Source of the DNA: Stomorhina lunata
Taxonomy: Eukaryota; Arthropoda; Insecta; Diptera; Rhiniidae
Length of the DNA stretch: 64,000 nt
Direction: 5' to 3'
NCBI GenBank assembly: GCA_933228675.1
Contig: OW121741.1
Span: forward strand, 57,266,056 to 57,330,055
Positions 46,191-57,962 of this stretch are shown piece by piece (the stretch's first letter is position 1; every line of letters begins with the position of its first letter). Position numbers and translations under genes: made by a program. The notes below the pieces were generated by a model. It did not search any database. It saw only the letters and a program-made list of their open reading frames with translations, and was not told the origin of the DNA.

Positions 46191-46757
46191 ATGTCAATCG
46201 AAAGAACTCCCACTAGCGTTCCTCCACCATTACCTTTGGCTCCAACTTATATTGAACCATCGGCTTGTCAGGTATGTAACGAGACTATGAATGATGGAGA
46301 TGATTGTCTCATAATTCACGAATGCTCACATCCTTTTCACAGGAGTTGTATTGAGTATTATCTTTCCAATAGTTCCGAATGCCCTGTTTGTAAGGTTGCC
46401 TGCCGACTTAGTGACTTACGTAGGTTGATCATTAATTCAAAAGCAAGTTCTCTTAGAACAACTTCTCGAAACAAACCAAGAGGTGCAATGGCTCATCATT
46501 ACAATACGCGCAGTGCGAGTCAAAGTATATTTCGAGATACAAACACCAATGTCGAGGATGCGAATACAACTCAGACTAATGCACATGACAATTCCGTTTT
46601 AGATTCTGATAGAATCGTGGAGAACATTCTTAACTCTCCCGTACAAAATCCATCTCAGGCTAGAGTAACACCACCTAATCCTAGCAATACTACTAATCAA
46701 GCTGTTGATTACGATCATATCAATAGGCTCATTGAAGCTAATTTGTGGCAGGTTTAA
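46191..46757 (+). CDS. RING-H2 finger protein of the LTR element, separated N-terminal part of Gag
   Basis: 188 residues. Residues 26-67 form a complete RING-H2 finger: C26-x2-C29-x15-C45-x1-H47-x2-H50-x2-C53-x10-C64-x2-C67, with CPVC at the end. A basic segment and a polar Asn/Thr/Ser-rich linker follow. The frame ends within a palindrome (46742-46804). The reading frame of gag beyond it differs by one base and the palindromic insertion is 52 bp, so RING and Gag were probably one protein before the insertion (inference). RING-H2 fingers commonly act as ubiquitin ligases; a role here, for example on host restriction or particle assembly, is unproven. The ORF after the leader starts at its first ATG. 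Confidence 0.85.
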   Translation: MSIERTPTSVPPPLPLAPTYIEPSACQVCNETMNDGDDCLIIHECSHPFHRSCIEYYLSNSSECPVCKVACRLSDLRRLIINSKASSLRTTSRNKPRGAMAHHYNTRSASQSIFRDTNTNVEDANTTQTNAHDNSVLDSDRIVENILNSPVQNPSQARVTPPNPSNTTNQAVDYDHINRLIEANLWQV

Positions 46758-46804
46758 ATTTTGTAAAAGTCTAGTACTTTTACAAAATTTAAACCTGCCA
46801 CAAA
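46742..46804. repeat. Perfect 29-bp-arm palindrome breaking the RING-Gag frame
   Basis: Arms TTTGTGGCAGGTTTAAATTT... (29 bp) around CTAGT. Both arms match perfectly. The added length appears to be 52 bp (about 46746-46797), which changes the frame by one. Confidence 0.92.
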
Positions 46805-47811
46805 CTTCCAATAACAATGTCAATAATCATAACAATAAAAACGATAATAACCAATCAAATATGTTTGGCACTCAACGTCCAAGAGCTCACCCTAATCTAG
46901 ATAATCCCTATATAATGTCTCCCATTGCTTTAAGTAGCACTAGCACAATGCATGCTGATAAAATCACATCGGTGATTCAGAATTGGAACTTGAAGTTCGA
47001 CGGTTCCACTAATGGACTTCATGTTGAAGAATTTTTGTATAGAATTACTTCTTTAACCAGAGATACTTTTAACGGTGACTTTACTGTCATTTGTAAAAAT
47101 CTTCATATTCTTCTGACAGGAAAAGCCCGCGACTGGTACTGGAGATACCACAAGCAGGTTCAGTCTGTGAACTGGAAGGAGTTTTGTAATGCTTTGAGGT
47201 GTCAATATCAAGAATTTAGAAACTCATTTGATATTAGGGAAGAAGTTAGGAACCGTAAGCAGAAACCCCGAGAGTCCTTTGACAATTTCTTTGATGCAAT
47301 TTTAACTATCACGGATCGATTATCTTCTCCTATGTCTGATTCAGAGTTAATAGCAATACTTGCTAGAAATTTAAGACCGGAGATTCGTCAAGACCTGCTC
47401 TATGTTCCCATAACCTCAATTCCGCATTTGAGAAAACTGGTGCAAATGCGTGAGCATTTTTTAAACGACGAAGCTGTTCGTAAAAACTTTTCTCCACGTA
47501 ATCAAAACTTTAATATGCCAAGACGATATATCTCTGAATTAGATTCAATTAATCAAAACACTACTGATAATGATACTGAAGAATTACCTTGTGCTATAGA
47601 AGCTCTTCAAAGCAAAGATGTTCTACATAAGTGCTGGAATTGTGATGAATTGGGACATCACTGGGAAAACTGTCTCCATGACAGAACCATATTTTGCTAT
47701 GGGTGTGGCACAAAGAATATGTATAAGCTAAATTGTCCCAAATGCGCCATGAAGAAACTCAATCAGCCAAAAAACTTTCGAGGCAATGGACCTCCAAAGG
47801 ACAACAAATAA
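46805..47811 (+). CDS. gag: Gag of the giant-LTR element
   Basis: The open frame extends back to 46705 through the palindrome, but native Gag sequence starts at about 46798 with an Asn-rich linker. A retrotransposon Gag capsid-like region runs from about 46950 to 47480 (WNLKFDG, FLYRITSL, ARDWYWRY, FDNFFDAIL). It is followed by a CCHC knuckle, CWNCDELGHHWENC (C-x2-C-x4-H-x4-C), and a second four-Cys motif CYGC-x9-CPKC in which the His is replaced. Its own start codon is unclear because the upstream RING part is now out of frame; a Met at 46861 is possible. It overlaps the start of pol by 26 bases. Confidence 0.88.
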
Positions 47812-50800
47812 GTCCAATCCAATTAAACGAATCTTGTTCTACATCACAAAAACAATCATGCGAAAAAATACCTCTGCTGATCCTAATTTAAATTTTTCTA
47901 ATAACTCTTGCTTATTTGACAATGATAAAGTCAAAAATATAACTTTGCTTAGACGATTACCACATACTCAACACGAAAATATTGAAATTTCAAAAATAAT
48001 TGCTCCTAAACTTCCATATCACGAGAGATTACGTATATATAATAGAAGAAGAAACGAAATATTTAATGTATCTGAGATAACACATTGCTCAGTTTTTAAG
48101 CCTAAACGGTCTACACTTCGATTAAGGAAATATTTTAAATTGCGAAAAACTTGTAAAAAACTTTTAGTTTCCGCGATAGTATCAAATCCTAAGGATTTTC
48201 GATACTATGCAAAGGTGAAGTTCTTGAATTTCGGAGAACTTGGTCTTCTAGATACTGGAGCCAATGTAAGTTGTGTAGGTTCCGATTTAGCTTTAAGGGA
48301 CTTTTCAAAATTTCCAGTCTATACCAAGTGTAAACATTTTGTGAAGACAGCTGATGGTCAACAACAATCTGTTTGTGGGTGGTTTGATGCTGAAATCTTC
48401 TTTAAGGATCAATCAAAAACTATCAAACTTTTTATAATTCCGTCCATATCGCAAAGATTGATCCTTGGAATCGACTTTGTGAAGTCCTTCGCGTTGTTTC
48501 CAGACATTGTTGGGTCTGTAGACATATTATCTTTTAATTCTTTGTCCAACTCGTCCTTGTCCGTTCTATCCGTCCTTTCAGATAAGTCCGAAGTCCGATC
48601 CGATGACGTAAGTGTGTCTAAATCTTCATTAGATGAAAATAACTATCCACTTTCTCAAAGCCAACGTTTGCAGCTTAATGCTGTCATTGAACTCTTTTCG
48701 AATTTCAAGAAACAAGGGTTGGGAAGAACCAGTCTAATTAGGCACTCAATTGATGTTGGCCACGCCACGCCAATTAAGTCAAGGTTCTATCCGGTTTCTT
48801 CCGCGGTTGAGAAACTGATGTACGGTGAAGTAGATCGTATGTTGGCGCTAGGAGTGATTGAACCTTCCACATCCTCCTGGAGTTCACCGATGCGTTTGGT
48901 TGTGAAACCAAACAAAGTCCGATTGTGCTTAGATGCCCGCAAGGTTAATAATGTAACTAAAAAGGATGCTTATCCACTTCCAAATATAGAGGGAATTTTC
49001 GCTAGACTTCCAAAGGCGAATCTGATTACGAAACTGGATCTGAAAGATGCTTACTGGCAGATTGCTTTAGATGACGAGTCTAAAAGTCTGACAGCTTTCA
49101 CAGTCCCGGGTCGGCCACTCTATCAGTTTGTAGTTATGCCATTCGGGCTGTGTAATGCTCCACAGACCATGTGCAGACTTATGGACGAAATTATTCCTCC
49201 GGATTTAAAGCACTCTGTTTTTGGGTATCTGGATGATCTAGTTATCGTGTCAGAAGATTTCACTTCACATTTGGAGATACTTATGCGTATAGCCTCGCAA
49301 TTTAGAAAAGCCAACTTGACGCTAAACATAGATAAGTCCAAATTTTGCGTAACATCGGTTAACTATTTAGGGTTTGTGATAGGAAATGGCGGAATCACAA
49401 CAGATCCCGAAAAAGTTCAAGCGATAAGAGATTGGCCTGTCCCCAAAACCTTGGATTGGCGGGGTGGTATAGACGTTTTATAGCTAACTTTTCATCTGTT
49501 GTATTTCCAATCACTGAAGTATTGTCTACCAAAAAGATCTTTAAGTGGACACCAGACGCGCAGGAGGCGTTTGACAAGGTCAAAATCTTGCTCATCTCGG
49601 CTCCTGTGTTAACAAATCCCGATTTCCGTAAGAAATTCTTCCTTCACTGTGATGCTAGTGATTTCGGAATAGGCTCAGTTCTGATGCAATTGGACGAACA
49701 AGGTGAAGAACGTCCAATTGCATACATGAGTAAAAAGTTAAATTCCGCACAACGAAATTACAGCGTCACAGAGAGGGAATGTTTGGCTGCGATGGAAGCG
49801 ATAAAACGATTTCGATGTTATTTGGAAATGCAGGAGTTCGAGGTGATCACAGATCACTCGAGTCTTACGTGGTTGATGAGACAACCAGACCTTAGTGGCC
49901 GCTTAGCGAGATGGGTCTTTAAGCTACAGGCCTACAATTTTAGCATCAGTCATCGCAAAGGAAAAGACAACGTGGTGCCCAATGACCTGTCGCGAATTCC
50001 ACTTCATAAAGTTGCAGCGATAGAAAACTCTGAGCCTGAAACCGATCTGGACTCACCATACTTTGACGATCAAGAGTACCAAAGCTTGAAAGAAAAGATC
50101 AACAATAACTTGGCTAAGTATCCTGATGTCAAAATTATTGACAAATACATCTATTACCGCTTAAATCACTATAGTGGCGATGAAAAACAAGAAGAAATGT
50201 GTTGGAAACTATGGATACCAATGGGTTTACGAAAAGACACCATCTCTAGAGCTCATGACAATCCAGTCACTGCCCATGGGGGAATGGTGAAGACTTTGGA
50301 ATTACTAAGAAGAAACTTCTTTTGGCCTGGAATGGTCAAAGATGTTCGCAATTACGTCCGAGAATGTGAGATTTGCAAAACCACAAAAGCGCCTAACTTC
50401 GTTATGAAGCCGCCAATGGGAACGCAAAGCACATCGGCCAGGCCATTCCAGCGCCTCTACATCGATCTCCTAGGGCCATATCCGCGCAGTAAGTCCGGTT
50501 ATATAGGTCTGTTAATCGTCCTAGATCACCATAGTAAGTTCCATTGTCTTTGTTAGCTTCGGAAATTTACGTCAACTAATATAGAAGATTTTCTACGAAA
50601 GCAGATTTTCCATACATATGGAGTTCCGGAAACGATCATCAGTGACAATGGCAGCCAATTTCGTGCCAATGACTTTAATGCTTTTCTTACCGCAAATGGC
50701 ATCAAACACGTCTACACAGCGTTATACTCCCCCCCAATCTAAAGCCTCGGAACGCGTCAACCGGTCTCTTATCGCTGGAATTCGAGCTTATCTGAAATCC

Positions 50801-51280
50801 GATCATCGTCTTTGGGATGATAAGCTTAGCGAGATCAGTTGTGCTCTCCGAAATGCATATCATCAATCCATAAATAGCTCCCCTTTTTACGCTCTATTTG
50901 GATTCAATATGGCCACGCACGTAACTTCCTACAACTTACTTCGCCAAATCCAACTTCTAGATGAACCAAGTGCAAAAATCGCCCGTGAAGATAGTCTTCA
51001 GCTTCTCCGCGACAATATTCGCAAGTCGATTAAGCAAGCTCACGAACAAAGCACACAACAATATAACCTTAGATCTAGACCTCAAAATTTTTCCGTAAGT
51101 CAAGAGGTATATAGGCGAAATTTTGCCCAGAGTAGTTTCGAAAAGCGTTTCAACGCTAAACTGTCACCTTTGTTTTTGAAGGCAAGAATAAGAGAAAAAT
51201 CTGGTAATCATTACTATATTCTCGAGGACTTGCAAGGAAAGTTATTAGGAACATATCATGCGAAAGATATCCGATCCTAA
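47786..51280 (+). pseudogene. Pol of the giant-LTR element (protease, RT, RNase H, integrase), three lesions
   Basis: Protease LLDTGANVSCVGSD near 48250. RT with DLKDAYWQI and YLDD near 49235. Frameshift with a short loss at about 49450, before the LGLAGWYRRF segment. RNase H with HCDASDFGIG near 49650. Integrase zinc region HDNPVTAHGG...CEIC, then IDLLGPYPRSK. Stop TAG at 50554-50556. ISDNGSQF near 50640. Frameshift in a 7-C run (50729-50735). The C-terminal part resumes as SKASERVNRSL to 51280. No chromodomain was recognised. The ATG at 47786 lies in a different frame from gag. Not functional. Confidence 0.92.
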
Positions 51281-51336
51281 AAAACTCCCTTTTTCCAATA
51301 AATTTGTACTCGTATAACTCGAAAATTTCTTGGTTT
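51281..51336 (+). other. Short gap between pol and right LTR
   Basis: No purine-rich tract abuts the LTR start TGTAATGG; the preceding bases are TTTCTTGGTTT. Confidence 0.6.
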
Positions 51337-54300
51337 TGTAATGGTAGTTTAGAGCAAATGGAAATTCTAACATTTCAGGTAATATAACACTATCTGTAGC
51401 ACAGTGTAACATCTTTATTTTAATATTTCTTTAAATAATTTTTTTTTAATAAACGAAATTTGCAAAGAGCTAGATTTGATAATTTTATATACAATACATA
51501 GTATGTTAGGAGCATAGTACGTTAGGAACCATTGGCAGAAAACTCCTAGAATTTTTTTGGTCAAGTAGTTACAGTCATGGGTTAATTGCCTAAAATCAAA
51601 TACAAAGATTTTTAATCAATCTATTATTTTTTAAGAGAAGAAATCACTGCACAGAATATACTCACTTCTATTCTCTTTTGCTGGAAATCACAAATTAATT
51701 ATTTTGAGATAGTATATATTTTATTTCTTTAGTTTACTATAATTTATTGATATATGGTTAATGGTTTTTGGTTTATCTTTGTGTTGCAAAATTATTATTA
51801 TCTACACTTTATATGTATTTACTGATTGATGGTGATGCTTGATGAAGGTTGATGTCCGTGATAACCTTCAAAGTGTAAGTGATGCTAATAATTGAATGAT
51901 GGTATTTTCTTTGTAAAATTATGTAAATTTATTAAAATTCATAGAATTTTGATTATCAAAAATATAATTTTGGAAAAACTTTGATAAATTTAATGTTAAT
52001 TTTCCAAACAATTAATTTTTACCACCCTGTTGGTAGCGAGTTTTATCTTTTAGCAAAATAAGATTTTATAGTATTTACTACTATTTAGCTCCCTTTTCAT
52101 GCAACATTAAAAAGCTTTTTAATAGAATTTTGGGAGATCGAGTTAACTTCTTAAAAACTGAAAAGAGCAAAGTCGGTTTTTGTGTCAAAGTAAGAAAAGA
52201 TCCTGAATTACATCTTCCTTGAATGTACCCCGAATAAGGTACCATCATTTTTAACACGCTTTCATCTAAAGACAAACACGACAGGTTGTCAAAATTGGGA
52301 AATCAGAATCCCTATTTTATATCCTGTAATAAAGTTTTTGCAACTTGGTGCCAAATGTTGGCCTACTAAACAGTCGTCTACAGTCCAGAGTCCGAATGAA
52401 GATAGTTCCGTATTAATCCCAAGTTTTCGCTCACAGTAAAGCGAAGTAAATCTAAGTTCCAGCAAAATCAAATAAAGTTTTCACCGCCTTTTATCATCGT
52501 ATCGTCAGCACTTTGTCCGCATCATAACCTAGAATTATAATCTAAATCATCAAGTCCTAAAATCATCTTCGTTATATAACCTATTCAGTAATGCATCCAA
52601 TTGAAATCATCATTCATCTGTAATAACAAAGAGTTTCACCTAACATCCTCCTTTGCACCTAAATATCATCTTGTCATCATCATCATAATCAGTTAATTTA
52701 CCTAATCACCGATTAAAAACAGTCTAAAATGTTCTAAAAAGTCCGAAATTACATCGAGTTTGCTAACGTAATTTTAACTCTAAAAATGAATCTAATTAAA
52801 ACCTAAATCTCAAACTTAAAACTAGTTAACAAAAATCTAACCTATATCGAACTATATCATTATAAAATTACACTAAATCCTTTTTTTTAATCATTAAATC
52901 CATTATATTTAACATATCGTGGAATTTACAAAGACTCTTTGAATTCATTCAATCTATTTATTATTCTAATTAAAATTTACTAGTAAAACTAAATTTATAT
53001 AATTAAAAAATGTAACTCATTTACATAAATTTCCTAATTAAAATCTAAATTAAATTAAAATACTTTTTCCCTAACCTAATATCACAGAATATGTATATTA
53101 AATAGTAGATTTTTCTATATTTAACAAAAATTAACATAAAATGAATTTACACATATTTTAAGTTATATTATTAAAGAACGTATGTTATGATCACTAACAC
53201 CATTATGAAAATATATCAAATTCTAAAACCCTAACCTTTTATTTCACACTTTAAAACCAATACTAACCAATTGGCAAACTTCGTAATGCAAGTAAATTTT
53301 TTTTTTAACATTTCACATTCCAGTAATTATCATCGACATGTTCCTGTTGGAGGCCTTCACCTAGAGCAGATTGATGGGGTAAGTCACCGCAACATTTTTT
53401 TTATTACTTCTTGCATTTATCAACATTTAAAAGAAACAACAATCATTTTGAAACATAGAGTAAATTTCTGATCAATAACATTATTTCTTAATGTTATTGA
53501 GTAATTGCAATGTTAATTTACAAATTTAACATAATTGCGTTTGGTTTTATTTAAAATTTGCTTTTAATTACTCTTATTATTTTTTTTTTGATTTTTGTCT
53601 CTTGACTTTGCCATAATTATCTTTATGAAACACAACATATATTAAAACAAAATTTAAAACAAAAGTAAAATAAATAACATTAACCCCTTAAAACGCATAA
53701 TTTACGTAATGTGAATCACGTTTTAAAGTTAAATATTAGGGTTACATTTCTTTTCAAATAATCTTTTCTATTTGGATATTTAATTGGAATAAAATTATAG
53801 AATTGACAAAAAAAATGTTAGTATTCTAAAATAATATAACGATGTATTTGATAACTAAGTTAAATGAGCTGAATAAATAATTTGTAATAATATCCTAATA
53901 TGGATTGCTAAACTTAAAGTAAAGGGTGTTTTCTTACGATGGAAGTAGAGGAATAAGAGCTTTATCTATACTTTTTATTGGGGTTTCATAAAACTTTAGT
54001 CACTGAAACTATGGAGGCGAGGGTAAAGAGACTGTATCTTCAAATATCATCTAAGACAGATACCTCAATGGAATATTTGACTAACCCTTCAACAATTTTT
54101 TTCTTTTCCCACATTTGACTAGATTTGGGGCAGAAATTTGTGACACTTTACATATAGTCTAGTCTATTAGTCCTTACATCTGATGACCAACGAAATAAAT
54201 AGGGAGTCTATAAAAAAAATCTTGTAATGCTATAGGAATTTAGACAGGAAAGGACCGAACCTCCCCAATCCCGACTGTTGCTAGCAACATAATGGCTCCC

Positions 54301-54405
54301 GCAGTCCTACTCCTTCTCTATTTTTTAATTCCCAATGATTTCCTTTTGGATTCGTATTGGGTTTTATAGACATATTACGTTATCGCGTTTGCACATTACA
54401 TAACA
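51337..54405 (+). repeat. Right LTR of the giant-LTR element (3069 bp)
   Basis: TGTAATGG...ACATAACA. It matches the left LTR with scattered substitutions and several deletions, plus a short AGCGAAGTAAATC duplication near 52440. It carries the uninterrupted RTE target site near 52534-52545. ATTA at 54406-54409 is the target duplication. Confidence 0.93.
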
Positions 54406-54409
54406 ATTA

Positions 54410-55127
54410 TTGTAATTTTATTTTTTTATGATATATTGGTATTACTCAATTATGTATGGAACAAAATATCATTTTGGAAAAAATACGGCCCGATGATGCC
54501 GCCAGCCCATAAACCGCACCAAACAGTCACTCTTTGTGGGTGCATTAGTTTTTCGACAATCACTCATGGATTCTTAATGCGGCAATTCTGTTTATTGACG
54601 AATCCACCGAGGTGAAAATGTGCCTCATCACTGAAGATGATTTTCTTCGAAAATTGATCATCCACTGTTGCCATTTCTTGCCACCATACTGGCCATTCAC
54701 GACGTTTGGAATGGTCAAGAGGCTTTGTAAGCAGCTTGTAAACGTGTAAATGCAAGTCTTTATGCATAATGTTCATCAACGATGAGCGTGAGAGGTGCAA
54801 TTGTTGGGCACGACGACGAGTTGAGGTGGACGGCTCTTCAGCCTCACTATTGCGAACAGCAGCAATATTTTCTTTGCGATTGTACGCACATTTGGACGAT
54901 CTAATTGACCAAAAAAATCACGAAGTGCACGATATGCATTTTGATTTAAACGCCCATTTTCATAATAAGTCTAGATAACTTTAACACGTTGTTGCATTGT
55001 GTATCTCTCCATGGTTCAAATTGAGTAAGTCTGAAATAGAGAAATGTCAAATAAAATTCGGAAAAAAACTTGGCGTTTAGGTGTGGTTCACATTCAACAT
55101 CGGCCCTTACAATTTAACCACCCTTTA
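54410..55127 (-). pseudogene. Tc1/mariner-superfamily transposase remnant
   Basis: Minus strand. It starts near 55012 with an HTH-like MERYTMQQRVKVI and continues, with frameshifts and stops, through NAYRALRDFFGQ and a conserved block KKIIFSDEAHFHLGGFVNKQ (first catalytic Asp) to HPQRVTVWCGLWAGGIIGPY. The inverted-repeat end is near 55093-55127. The other end was separated by the LTR element (38643-38708). The total is about 0.8 kb, so there was an internal or 3' deletion before the insertion. The exact family within IS630-Tc1-mariner is uncertain. Confidence 0.82.
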
Positions 55128-55440
55128 TAAGCTGAATGCATGCAGTTTTATCAAAAAAACTGTATTTTTTTAAATTCGTCATCGAAGTTTAGTATTTTGC
55201 AGTGTTGGCAGCAACCAAATGTTAAATTGCACATAGATAATGCCAAAATTACACATGAGATAAGGAATTACACATTAGGGTGGAGCGAAAAACAACATTT
55301 ATTTCGATGCTCTTCATCCTAAGAAACTCAGAAAATAATTTCGTCTTCCTAAGTCAATGTCCTGAGGTGGCGCACAGGACACTTATTTCTAGGACCCATT
55401 TGTATGGGGAAAAATGGGTCTTTTTCACAGCTACAAGCTG
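55128..55440. other. Junction sequence, decayed repeats
   Basis: Contains AAATTCGTCATCGAAGTTTA, also seen at about 16080 in the GATATCGCC repeat region, and TAGGGTGGAGCGAAAAACAA, a phrase of unclear origin. No 5' LTR of the BEL element was found. Confidence 0.5.
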
Positions 55441-56358
55441 CAGCGAGTCTTTCTGTGCTGGAGCAAAACTTCCCAAGATAGATTTGCCAACCTTTTCAGG
55501 GGATTATTTGGAATGGATCGCGTATCGGGATATGTTCAAGACGCTTGTGCATCAAAATAATTCTCTCACGAAGGTACAAAAATATTTTTATTTAAAGTCT
55601 TCGTGTACTGGAACACCACTAAGCATGGTCAACAAGTACCCAGCTGCAGAATCCAGTTACGATTTAGCAATGGATGCTCTCGAGAAGAGATTTCATAACG
55701 AGAAAAAGCTAGTGGAGCTAATTTTAAAGCGATTGTATTCGATACCTGATTCTGATGGTACTTTTAAAAATATTAAAGAGCTATTAGATACAACGCGAAA
55801 TTGTCTATCTCAACTCAAATCATTGGGCATTGATATTTCTACTTGGGATTCTATTCTGGTGTATTTAATCACACAAAAGCTAGAAATGCAGACGCGTAAA
55901 GAATGGGAACAGTCTCTTAAGGCCAGCACTTCTATCCCGTCTATGTCTGCAATGCTTAATTTTCTAAAAACTACTTTTCGTACTCTCGAATCGTTGGAAG
56001 AAGAACCTAGTTCATCAAATCGTGCCTATATAAAAGATGTTTGTAAGAAACCAATTAGAATTGTGCGGGCTCATACTGCCTCAGCAACAACTGACAACGA
56101 CTGCCCCTGCTGCAGCTCTCCTCAGAAGAGAAGAAGAATCTCATAAACCAGCACCGTCTTTGCAGAAACTGTAGACTGAGTACCAGATGCCATATATGCC
56201 GTGAACCTCATCATACCATCATACATAACGAGTTTTCTACACTCAATACTAACCAAACAACTTCACCTCCTGTGAATACGTCTAATGGAAATCAGACATT
56301 CCAGCCTCCTCCAACTACATCCACACCAAACTCTGCTACTGTAAGTACAAACATTTAA
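55280..56358 (+). pseudogene. BEL/Pao Gag
   Basis: The open frame runs to 56146. BEL-type Gag (DUF1759-like) starts near 55440: LPKIDLPTFSGDYLEWIAYR, FYLKSSCTG, ALEKRFHNE, LDTTRNCLSQL. The frame then shifts and a Cys/His finger region follows at about 56150-56215 (HRLCRNCRLSTRCHICREPHH) with a Pro/Thr-rich tail ending at 56358. Residues upstream of 55440 are probably not original Gag. Confidence 0.88.
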
Positions 56359-56388
56359 AATTTTAGTGCATCAAATCTCAATCCGGCA

Positions 56389-56997
56389 TTGCTGCCTACT
56401 GTTACCGTTTTAATAAAAAGTTACAATCGAACCCATTTTGTGAGAGCCCTAGTGGATCAGGGATCACAAATTTCGTTTATATCTGAAGAACTTTCTAAAC
56501 TTTTAGACGTTACAAAAAATAATACTCTAGTGAATGTATCCGGTATTGGAGGAAATCAAGCAATTACTGTGAAGAAGTCTGTTCGCTTTTTAATTCACTC
56601 TAAATATGAATCTGGATTCGAATTACCAATTACTGCTCTTATTGCGCCTAAAGTTACCTCACAAGGGGTACTTCTCTCAGACAATGAGCTGCATCCGATT
56701 CTATTTTTAGACAACAAAATTTACCCCAATTTTATTCCGGATCTATCATCATATTTTCTTGCAGATCAAAACTTTCTTTCTCCAGGAAAAATTTACATTC
56801 TCCTTGGAAATGATGTCTATGGTGACTTGATACTCCCTGGAGTGAAAAAAGTTGAAAATTGCCTTCTATTGCAAGAAACTCATTTTGGCTGGATGATATC
56901 TGGGTCTATAAGATCTCCTACGACAACAGAAAAAATTACTGACACCCTTTGTTCTCTGGATGAACAATTACACATGTTTTGGGAACTAGACTACTAG
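56389..56997 (+). pseudogene. BEL/Pao aspartic protease region
   Basis: 202 open codons with ALVDQGSQISFISEEL (active site D-Q-G-S as in BEL/Pao proteases), GIGG, and a C-terminal block LLQETHFGWMISGS typical of the protease-RT junction. It ends 19 bases inside the next frame. Confidence 0.88.
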
Positions 56998-57962
56998 ATT
57001 CAAAGCCGAACGAACTTTGTGAAAAGTTATTTGCTGAAACTGGACGATGCACTGTCCACCTGCCATTTAAAAAGCTGCTTTTAGGTCACGAGCTACCTAC
57101 GTTTTCCCATACGGACTACAATGTTATGAAGAGGCTAAAACAATTGGAATTGATTTTTATGCAGAAGCCGAAGTTTGCCGAAGAGTATATGAAATTTATG
57201 TTGGAGTACGAATCACTTCATCATATGGTAAATCTCGGAAAGTACCCACAGGATATACCACAAAATGCATATTTCATTTTTTCTATCATGGCGTACTCAG
57301 AGAGAGCAGCACAACAACAAAATTTCGAGTTGTTTTTGATGGTGGAAATCGAAGACCAAATTAAGGTGTCTACAGAACATCAACCCTTCCAATGCATTCT
57401 TTGCTATATATATATATGCTCTTCATATATACATGCTCTTCATACAGTGACCTACGACACAACGTCTGCTCCTTACCTAGCTATTATAGTACTACATCAA
57501 TTAGCAGCTGATGAAGAAGAAATGTTTCCTGAAGCAAGCCAAATACTTCGAGCAGACACCTATGTAGATGACGTTATATCAGGGGCAGATACTCTAGAAG
57601 AAGCACTTTAGTTACAGAAGCAACTATCCAACCTTTTGAAAGCTGGTGGATTACATTTACGAAAATGGAATTCAAACTCCTCTGAACTTATGCAGTATAT
57701 TCCAGAGGAAGATCGAGAACTTCAAAATTCCTTTTCTATTTACGAACCCAAAATGTTTCAAGCCTTGGGCATAAATTGGAACCCTACTTATGATTACTTT
57801 TGTTTTTCTATTAATTTCAAATTTTCTGAAGAAATAACTAAAAGAAGTTTGCTTTTAGATGCATCTAAATTATTTGATCCGTTAGGGTGGCTATCCCCTA
57901 GCACAATTATAGCGAAAATAATATTTCAGCAGTTTTGGAAACAGGGTTTCCAATCAAAGTAA
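56979..57962 (+). pseudogene. BEL/Pao reverse transcriptase and start of RNase H
   Basis: Pieces at 56979-57611 and 57636-57962. RT start HELPTFSHTDYNVMKRL. KFRVVFDGGNRR is in another frame near 57325. A gap and an inserted (TA)n-like run lie at 57400-57440, then APYLAIIVLHQLA and the catalytic YVDD near 57565. A TAG at 57609-57611 splits the frame. The second piece has GGLHLRKWNSNS, ALGINWNP and FDPLGWLSP, then breaks off, so most of RNase H is missing. Confidence 0.88.

Larger units (their letters stand above)
38709..54405 (+). mobile_element. Ty3/gypsy retrotransposon with giant LTRs and a RING-finger ORF
   Basis: Left LTR 38709-44819 (3.2 kb without the RTE insert), tRNA-Lys primer site, 1.35-kb leader, RING ORF, gag, pol and right LTR 51337-54405 (3069 bp). 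LTR ends TGTAATGG...ACATAACA (TG/CA), target duplication ATTA. No env. No clear polypurine tract precedes the right LTR. The tRNA-Lys site and long LTRs suggest the Osvaldo/Ulysses lineage (inference). Pol is broken, so the element is dead. Without the RTE insert it is about 12.8 kb. Confidence 0.9.

Noticed and set aside
53271..53471. 66-codon frame in the right LTR starting MANFVMQVNFFF
   Set aside because: Not open at the equivalent place in the left LTR (43680-43880 has changes including a stop), and no domain.
56979..57611. Intact separate gene after the BEL protease
   Set aside because: It contains RT blocks but is missing the central palm and has a foreign TA-rich run. It is a broken piece of the BEL polyprotein.
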